Origin: Mesodorylaimus sp. YZB2_4
Taxonomy: Eukaryota > Nematoda > Enoplea > Dorylaimida > Dorylaimidae
Reading direction: 5' to 3'
Length of the DNA stretch: 64,000 bases
NCBI GenBank assembly: GCA_030248295.1
Contig: JASANH010001202.1
Coordinates: 1 to 64,000 of the forward strand
Position 1 is the first letter of the stretch; each line of letters starts with the position of its first letter. A program made the translations under genes and the position numbers. The notes under the pieces were generated by a model, which was given only the letters and a program-made list of their open reading frames with translations, made no database searches and was not told where the DNA came from. Below are positions 57,199-64,000 of this stretch, one piece after another.

Positions 57199-59264
57199 CG
57201 AGGGGAGTTCAAAAAGTTTGTGGCCTGACCACATTTGAATTGGAACTGTAAAATGCCATGCTTATTCATTATCGACATAACATCCCCTGAGCCCAATGCT
57301 CTTGTTTAAACTTTTATGCAAGGCGTGCATACCCGTAAAAAGAAATACAACTCACACCTGTGACCAGCACGCCTGGCGGTCGGGAGTAATCGATACGCTC
57401 CCCTGGCTGGGACGTCAACCTCTTCGGTTGATGTTTCTAGGTCAGGTATAGTCGCGAGACTTGCCTACCTCCAGTCGGAGTTTTTTGCTTAGAGACTTCG
57501 GTCTCGACTATCTCCCGCCGCCTGGGTGCGCTGGTTACACACCCCTCGAAAAACGCTTCAGTCGCTGGTTACTTCCTCCACAAAAACTCCCCAAAAACTT
57601 CACCCCCCGCCGCCTGGGTGCGCTGGTTACACTGGCGTCACGAACCAAAGGGCCTTCTTCGGATGTAAGCCCCTTATGGACTAGTATGCTAGCCCGGGTG
57701 GTTGTGGTGAATGCCGGACTGGCGCGCCTGCGCTTGCTGTGGCCCGGGGTTCCCTGCAGGTGTACTTCCTACCAGACTCCGGTCTGGGTTGCCTCCACTG
57801 AGGCACCAGGGGCCAGCGGGCGAAACCTACTCCGCTATTACCTACGGGGAGGAGACGGTTCGGCGAGCGTTTGGTGCGCCTTAGCGCGACGGTGGGTGGA
57901 ACACCTAGCGCTGATAAGGCTGGGGCGCACTGGGGTGTTGGTTCTCCCAGTTGGAGAATGGCGGGGACGCCATTTTTCCAACGGTTAGAGGAATGTGACC
58001 AGCACGCCTGGCGGTCGCGAGTAATCGATACGCTCCCCTGGCTGGGACGTCAACCTCTTCGGTTGATGTTTCTAGAGCAGGTATAGTCGCGAGACTTGCC
58101 TACGTTCAGTCGGAGATTTTTGCATAGAGACTTCGGTCTCGACTATCTCCCGCCGCCTGGGTGCGCTGGTTACACACCCCTCGAAGAACGCTTCAGTCGC
58201 TGGTTTTACTTCCTCGTCACTTAAAAATCTGTCCCCTCATAAACTTTCTTTGGATTTTCCGAGTAGGTAGTAATCGCTGGGTGGCAGGCCTGGACTGTAT
58301 GGTGGATGATCAGTTTGTTTAAGTCCTCGTTCATCGATGGCAGCCTGAGCAACGCGCGCTTTGTGTCAATCAGGAGCAGCACCTTCTTTTTTCAACATCC
58401 CGCGCCGTTTCGATTTGATCTCTTCACGCAATCGGCGGATAATATCAGCAAAATTTTGCCCAGTGATTGTGGTCTTGGCTGGCATATAAATCAATACTCA
58501 ACACTCCATTGCAATCCGAAAAAGTTGTTGCCATGACCTCGCCCAATGACTGCTGAACGCGAAATTTTTTGGCGGATGTGCACCCTTTAGCAGCCACTGT
58601 ATCGATTCGTGTTTTGACTCAGATCAAAGTGGTGAGTCCTAGCTTCATCATCGATAACCTTTCTTTCATAAAAATCATCTGGATCAGCCGCGATCCTTGC
58701 CAAAAGCTCCTTTGAACTCAAACAGCTCTTCGCACGTTTGCCAGGTCTTTTGGCACACATCTCGCGCAGGCCCAAATAAATTCAACTTCTGCAAAATTGT
58801 TTCGACGCTACTCACTGAAATGCTCACTTTCTCCGCTATATAGACAGCGTTTGTTCGAATGTCTTCTATAACAATCTTTGCCACAACATCGCATTTGTTG
58901 GCCAGTGTCCACACCTCATCAGCGTCCATCAGTGTCCACCAGTGAGCAAAGCAGATCATATTTTTACTGACGGCAATTTAGGTGCCTCATTGCCATACAC
59001 CAAGGCCATCCGATCGCTAATTTCTGTCGGCTTCAAGCCTTCTTTTCTTAAAACTTGATGACAGACTGATTCGCAAAATTTGTCAAATTTGTAATTTCTC
59101 TGACCAACTTCCAAAAAGATGACCATATCTAAAACAAGCACGAATGGATCAGCGTGATTTTTTGTAGGGATTCTGGTAAGATGTGTGGCAGTGTAAAATA
59201 CAAATTTGACTGCTGCAGCTCATGCGGAAGGTACTCAGGCTACGAACTTTTTGAACTCCCTCCG
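57199..59264 (-). mobile_element. mariner-type DNA transposon, decayed, with nested insertion
   Basis: The left end CGAGGGGAGTTCAAAAAG (57199) and the right end CTTTTTGAACTCCCTCCG (ending 59264) are inverted repeats of about 30 bp (right inner part ACTCAGGCTACGAA against left TTTGTGGCCTGA), each bordered by TA (57197-57198 and 59265-59266), the mariner target duplication. On the minus strand a transposase relic runs from about 59140 to 58240: HQVLRKEGLKPTEISDRM (HTH region), SVSSVETILQKLNLF, a degenerate DDFYER block, DCNGVLSIDLYASQ and a poor HxDNAPAH equivalent. Stops and frame changes are numerous. Removing the hairpin-chain insertion at 57359-58215 leaves about 1.2 kb, the normal mariner size. 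Confidence 0.87.
57359..58215 (+). repeat. Hairpin-chain repeat, 635-bp unit plus partial second unit
   Basis: A direct repeat of about 215 bp starts at 57359 and again near 57994 (shared: TGTGACCAGCACGCCTGGCG, TAATCGATACGCTCCCCTGG, AACCTCTTCGGTTGATG, GACTTCGGTCTCGACTATCT, GGGTGCGCTGGTTACACACC). Within each: GACC...GGTC (57362-57381), GGGAG/CTCCC around AATCGATA (57382-57402), TCAACC-TCTTC-GGTTGA (57415-57431), AGGTATAGTC-GCGA-GACTTGCCT (57444-57466), CTCC-AGTC-GGAG (57469-57480) plus T6, and GAGAC-TTCG-GTCTC (57492-57505). The 420 bp between them is also hairpin-rich (TGCCTC-CACT-GAGGCA, TTCTCC-CAGTT-GGAGAA, TGGCG-GGGA-CGCCA). No ORF explains it. It interrupts the mariner. Confidence 0.8.
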
Positions 59265-60179
59265 TAGCTTCGCCACGCCGCACATACAATGCAGCACAGT
59301 AGCATCATTTAGGAAAGACTTTACGAGGTCAACTGAGAATTCAAAAGCAGAAGACATCCAGTCTGAACGACGATTCAAAAAATTTCGCGCCAAAATTCAA
59401 ATCGCACTCTCCTTATCACGTTCCAGCCATGCCTGTTTTTTGGTCTTTTTGGTACAAGAAAGTCACTCGCAACAGTCAACAGAAAATTTCTCAACCTAAA
59501 TCTGCCCAGAACGATCTTATGATGTTCGTTGTGTCTTGTTTCTTAGCTAAGAGAGCACCTCGCAGAACCGAAAAATGTCCTGTGTAACCAAGTCAGGCCG
59601 GCATTGACGTCATAAGTTACGGGCACGTGCCAGAAAGCGAGAATATTAATCGATTTCTTTCAGCGACAACAAGGTTGCTAAGCAGCATGAAAAAGAAATT
59701 GATGGCTCCAGAGGATTGTTTGATAGATGCTAAGTGACATTGAAGAAAGGAAAAGTTAATTTTTCAAGTTCGTTCACTTATGAACTCTTCAAAATATGAC
59801 GTCATCTACCTTTGTACAAGGCTTCTTTGCTAGGCAAAAATCGTGAAGAACTTTTTCAAAGAGGATCCATTTTTAGAAGCTTTTAAATAATGTTACGAAG
59901 ATGTATAAAGCTGAGAATAAGCCAGTGCATGGTCAGTAGTGGGACGGTCGGTGGACAAGAACACCTGCTTGATCTTACGAAGACATACGGCTATTGAGCG
60001 TGGCCCATATTGGACCAGCAGCCATGTCTGTTCAGCAGTATCATCCATTTGCGGCGACGCAACGTGGCAGTGCGAGTTTTACCAAGTACGTTTCCGCTCC
60101 TGCTGGACATCGGGGCCCGAAATAAGCCTTCATTTTTATTAGACAACCTCAGGTCAGCTGCTTTGATCGATGTGCTGCC
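59265..60179. other. Spacer, no gene recognised
   Basis: Open frame 59206-59499 overlaps the mariner end and has no domain. Otherwise non-coding by inspection. Confidence 0.4.
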
Positions 60180-60699
60180 ATGGATCGCACATCGAATATA
60201 TTGTCAAAGTCGGCCAGAGACGATTCGATGGGCACGTCAGACGAGATTCAGAATCTGAATGAGACGTCAGCTACCAGCACAGAAAATCCACGTAAGCATT
60301 CGACCAGAGCAGCCTCGGTTGGCGAGGAAGATGACAGTCCAAAACATGCTGTTCAGGTTAGCTATCACCGGACTCCCACGTTTTTTAAGTTCTAATCGTA
60401 TCACTTTTTAGCCAGGAAAATCATCAGCAAGTCGATCATATTCGATTGCCTCCAACCAATCGATTTTCAAACTCGTACGATTATGCGACTGGACTCCAAC
60501 ATCTTCGCAAATCTATCCAAAGCCAAGTTTAAACTATTCTTGTGACAAACACAGCCGGACGATCGGGCCTGGTCGATCGGAATATTATGAGCATCTGGGC
60601 GGTGTGCAACCAACTGAAGTGAGGGATTTCAATTGCTATTCTGAGAAGGCCTTACTTACGCCCTGTCACACTGCGAACTCACAATTTTTTCGATTTTGA
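60180..60699 (+). CDS. Possible two-exon Ser-rich orphan protein
   Basis: ATG at 60180 opens 59 codons rich in Ser/Thr/Asp/Glu, ending at GTTCAG|GTTAGC (60356). A TTTTTAG acceptor at 60411 continues in the same phase for 95 codons (KSSASRSYSIASNQSIFKL, then a Tyr-containing stretch) to TGA at 60697-60699. A GTGAGG donor near 60622 offers an alternative if more exons follow. The composition suggests a disordered, phosphorylatable protein. There is no domain and no signal peptide. Support is limited to open frames across a phase-matched intron. Confidence 0.35.
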
Positions 60700-62857
60700 T
60701 CGTGAAAGAGTAACGATAGAGAGACTTAGTTTGGCAATGTTCATACTGCTGTGCAGTACAATAATAGAAGCGTTGAAAAATTAGCCATTTCTTTTTGAAA
60801 AATCTTAACTGTTTTGTTTGCATTTCTCAATCGGGTAAGTGTGAACGAACGCGAAAAGTAATCTTCCACGCCGTCTTAACTCGAGATTAGTATCCACTCT
60901 CTCTCTAGCCCTTATTGGTATGATACCACTCTTCTTAAATGCAAGCTTCATAGCTGCCCCTTCAATTCTGATCAGTGTAGAATCAGCCAGATTAGACGGA
61001 CGGCGAGGCCCACAAGGGTACCTATCTGACTGTCCGGATCAGATTTCTGGTCCAGCCCTCTGACTGTCGTCAGTGGTGATGTGATAACCTAGCGAGTCAA
61101 GCTAGGTGTCGTGCAATAACAAACGTAAGACTTGTCAACGAGACTTTACTTCTACGACCGCACGGGGCACATACACAATCCAGACTGACTGACGAAACCT
61201 CGACAGACAACAAGGCACTATCGGGCAAGGCACAGCAACCAATTAGCGGGCACGCAGGGCGCGGCGAACAAAGAACGGGCAGGAAGGAAGTGTCTGACTC
61301 ACCGGCAAGGCCGTCTTGGTCACCAGATCGAAAAAGAGAGGGGGCTAACCAAATTCAAATAGCCACACCCTTACAGTTAGGCGTCAGCATAAATCGGGAA
61401 GTTCTGGGTTTAAACCGGGGCACCTGATTTCTTCCCAGTGATTTAAAAAACCGGATTACACGAGCCCCATTTTGATTGCTTGGAAAAGCAAGTAGATAAA
61501 TAGGGACCACTTCGATGGGGAGCTTAGAAAGTCTTATTCGCCTTGACCCCATTAGAGTGCCCAGATTGGGGCAAGTGCAAAAGTAGCTTTGCTTTAGCTA
61601 GTGTTGGATTGCGAGAGGGAGTTTTGTTTTGACGACCTCGACCTGAAAACTTTGACCGAATTCCGGCTACAAGCGATAACTGATCAGAGAGGCCTGTGGC
61701 CTGATGATCAGGACGCAGGTCGCTCTAATCAAGGGCCAAATCAAAGTGGTGGTCAAAATTCAAGTCGCCCGACGATCTGACGGGCATAGCCACAGAAAGC
61801 AGGGAGTGTATGACGGAAACGCAATCGACTGGGTCTTCTGACATACTGTATCGAAACAAGCGGCCTAAATTCCAAGCAGAAAATTTTCGATCAAAGTTTC
61901 CAAGAGAATGTAAGAAAAACAGCCAACATTCTCCACAAATCGAACCCAAAATTTACTGCACACAAAGGCTCGAAACGCTGATTCTTACGCAATGAGGCAC
62001 ACTTATTGGTAGGGTTTCCGGAATAAGCAGCTGCTTCGTTTTCTTAGACGTAAACTTCGCACGTTTATCATCATCGCTCTAGTGCTAACGATATTTACCC
62101 TCCGAGCACCTTTGCTTTTTGTGCGATTTAGACATAAAGGTATAATCTTCATAGATCTCGGCAGATGTTTCTGTCAAAGATGGCTCCTGATGGTTCTCGA
62201 CTTTTCTTGTCTTTATCCCAGCTCTTTCGCCTTCCGCATTTAGTTTGATGACGTGCAAACATCAGCTCTCGCGGTTTCTCTAGCAACAATAAAACGCTGA
62301 TCTGAATCAACAAAGGGATTATGACACGACCCCCCCCGCGCTCATACTGATATGAGGGACAACAAATCTATACGTGTCGAAAGAAAATTGGTCATTTCCT
62401 TCGCGCATGCAATGTTGATCGTCATATTTGTTGCCATAGGGATCAGCCTGACGGACTAATCGAAGCGGAACGAGGTTAACGTGAGTTGAAGCTGTTCATA
62501 TTTTCTTCCTTGGCGCGTATAACTCGACCGAAATATTCTTGAGGGAATACTTGGGAAAACACTTGCTGCAGCTAATTTCGTGTCGTGGCGTCATCTTCGT
62601 GGCCGGTCGCAATCAGTCTGACGGAAGAGATGTGCTATAGAACGCTCACGATCAGTTCCTGGTCGTCAGACTTTAAAATTTGCACATACGCGGATGCACA
62701 ATTGATAATTTTAAATTCTGATGACCTTGCATTGAATCTGGCTTTTGTCGAACTTCATGAGACTATATTGTAAGTCTTATAAAGTACCTGACACAACAAG
62801 ACACGCCCTTTTATTCACTTGTCAGCGTCAAACAATCACTGTTTTGTGCTTCCACCT
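60700..62857. other. No gene recognised; possible tRNA-like remnant
   Basis: A SINE-like patch near 61370-61420 has AGTTAGGCGTCAGC and GGGTTTAAACCGGGG, which resemble diverged box A and box B. Short frames elsewhere carry no domain. Confidence 0.35.
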
Positions 62858-64000
62858 TCACTTGGCCATTTTGGGTGGCTTCATCTCCCACGTTCTCTGC
62901 ATGATGTGATCGTGCACTTCGGGTGCCAGTCGGTAGTCGATGATGGTCTTCCTTCCAGCCAGCAACGCCGTCGCTTCACTATGCCCTTGTGCGGACGACG
63001 ATCTCTGCCTTCCTTCCATCATTATCCTCTGAGCGCCATCCTCCAATATTTCGTCCGCTGCCACAGGACTTGCTTCCACTTTCCGACCACTCGACTTGCT
63101 CTGGCAACATGTTGTGACGTAAGTGAACGCGGCAAGCATGGTTTGCTGGGCGGCTTTTCGAAAATATTCATTGAAACGAATGCACAAAACAGGATAGGCG
63201 ATCACATCCAAGCAGATGCCTAGTTGTACCAATAGGACTAATCTGAACTTGGCCACGTCGGCATTCTCAGCAAAAGCATCGCGTAGTGGACTGACCGCCC
63301 ACACGACCATGATGACCATAAAAGCATGGACGATAGCTGGGGGTAGGAGCATCTTTGTCGTTCGTACATTCATCCAAGCACGGCATCTTTGTCGAAGGCT
63401 ATATTGACGCGTTCTCAATGTGAACTGCATTAACATACTTCGATTTCTCAATAAAACGATAATGTACGTGATCAATACTAGGACTTCCAAGGCGAAAAAC
63501 CAGGCGTTGCTGGCGTATGAATAGAGAGGTTTCAATATCATGGGGTAATAACAGAAGCAGACGTAGCTACTGTGACCTCGCTTCACCATTCCGGGAATCA
63601 GAGATGAGTAGAAGGCCAAGGCGATCCCCCATACTAAACCAATGCTGCACTTGGTCTTGGGACTTACACCTTCGTTTTCTCGATCACTTCGACGCTGCTG
63701 TTGGCGATTGGTTTCAGTTTGGAGTGAGGTCGTCGATGAATGGCGTTCCATGGGCTTGGTCACGTGAAATCGATTGATACCTATGGCTAGCATACATAGA
63801 ATGGTAGCAGCCGTCGAGACACCGTAGGGCAATTCGATCAGGGCACACGCGATCCAATGAATGGCAAAGTGATCGAAACCCACGCTGATCAATAACAGAA
63901 CATAGATGCCTCGTAGTAGGAAATAGATCGATCGAATGATACAACTGATCAAAGAGTTCAGCAAAAGTGACCTGACGTCGACGCCAGTCTGACCAGTCGA
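62858..64000 (-). CDS. Rhodopsin-like GPCR, divergent, runs off the window
   Basis: The frame is open from TGA at 62858-62860 through position 64000, about 380 codons, so the N-terminus lies outside. There are at least six hydrophobic segments: IYVLLLISVGFDHF, STAATILCMLAIGINRF (end of TM3), a TM4 after an Arg/Gln/Asp-rich loop, SNAWFFALEVLVLITYIIVLL (TM5), LPPAIVHAFMVIMVVW (TM6) and VLLVQLGICLDVIAYPVLC (TM7). The DRY triplet reads NRF and the TM7 NPxxY region reads YPVLC, so this is a divergent class A receptor of unknown ligand. The tail of about 90 residues contains clustered Cys (TTCCQS), possibly palmitoylated. No frameshift was seen in this long exon. Confidence 0.72.
   Translation of the reverse strand, partial: STGQTGVDVRSLLLNSLISCIIRSIYFLLRGIYVLLLISVGFDHFAIHWIACALIELPYGVSTAATILCMLAIGINRFHVTKPMERHSSTTSLQTETNRQQQRRSDRENEGVSPKTKCSIGLVWGIALAFYSSLIPGMVKRGHSSYVCFCYYPMILKPLYSYASNAWFFALEVLVLITYIIVLLRNRSMLMQFTLRTRQYSLRQRCRAWMNVRTTKMLLPPAIVHAFMVIMVVWAVSPLRDAFAENADVAKFRLVLLVQLGICLDVIAYPVLCIRFNEYFRKAAQQTMLAAFTYVTTCCQSKSSGRKVEASPVAADEILEDGAQRIMMEGRQRSSSAQGHSEATALLAGRKTIIDYRLAPEVHDHIMQRTWEMKPPKMAK

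Noticed and set aside
57461..57988. 175-codon + strand frame over the hairpin repeat
   Set aside because: GC-rich, hairpin-filled sequence with no domain, and not preserved in other copies.
57359..58215. Canonical hammerhead ribozyme in the hairpin repeat
   Set aside because: I could not find the CTGANGA and GAAA core in the right arrangement on either strand.
1..64000. CRISPR arrays, bacterial operons or horizontally transferred bacterial genes
   Set aside because: No spaced direct-repeat array was seen, and the recognisable genes have introns and animal homologues.

Overview
This is animal nuclear DNA. Genes are split by GT-AG introns, often only 50-120 bp long, and sit on both strands without operons. 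Tandem gene duplicates, a LINE, a mariner and tRNA-derived SINEs are present. The gene set (a Mesh-like junction protein, a DEG/ENaC channel, divergent ionotropic-receptor-like channels, an MFSD5 transporter, peptide-type GPCRs, an ACE relative with a damaged zinc site) suggests a small-genome ecdysozoan such as a tardigrade or nematode. I cannot name the species. All gene models were built by eye from homology, splice signals and phase matching.

Layout. 2-14.4 kb: four copies of a short ionotropic-receptor (iGluR/IR) channel on the + strand, of which two are decayed, one is intact and one has a single-base frameshift. A broken ACE-like gene lies antisense among them (4.4-8.1 kb). 14.8 kb: tRNA-Ala(CGC). 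15.2-15.7 kb: orphan single-pass membrane protein. 16.9-24.8 kb: complete 17-exon Mesh-like gene (about 1,350 aa) with GATA-type sites in two introns. 24.8-30 kb: no gene supported. 30-32.3 kb: complete three-exon DEG/ENaC subunit (505 aa). 34.2-38.2 kb: glycine-rich-domain (DUF1399) protein of about 730 aa. 38.5-39.2 kb: small secreted Cys-rich protein. 39.8-43.4 kb: complete eight-exon MFSD5-like transporter (479 aa). 44.2-45.6 kb: peptide-type GPCR lacking its first exons. 47.6-48.7 kb: ankyrin-repeat protein. 49 kb: N-terminal stub of a Cys-loop receptor. 50.2-54.9 kb: decayed LINE. 57.2-59.3 kb: decayed mariner with both inverted repeats and a TA duplication. 60.2-60.7 kb: possible two-exon orphan. 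62.9-64 kb: second GPCR running off the window.

The most unusual observation is a dispersed non-coding repeat built as a chain of short hairpins: ATCGATA in the first loop, a TCAACC/GGTTGA stem followed by TGTTTC, a GNRA-capped stem, a CTCC/GGAG stem followed by a T-run, and a TTCG-capped stem. Copies lie at 31.2, 46.2-46.5, 50.8-51.3 and 57.4-58.2 kb, and several stems change on both sides between copies, as expected if an RNA fold is conserved. One copy has inserted into the mariner as about 1.3 units of a 635-bp tandem repeat, and another lies inside the LINE. I do not recognise this family.

Functionally the window is an unlinked mix of receptors, channels and epithelial proteins. The only real cluster is the tandem IR-like array.
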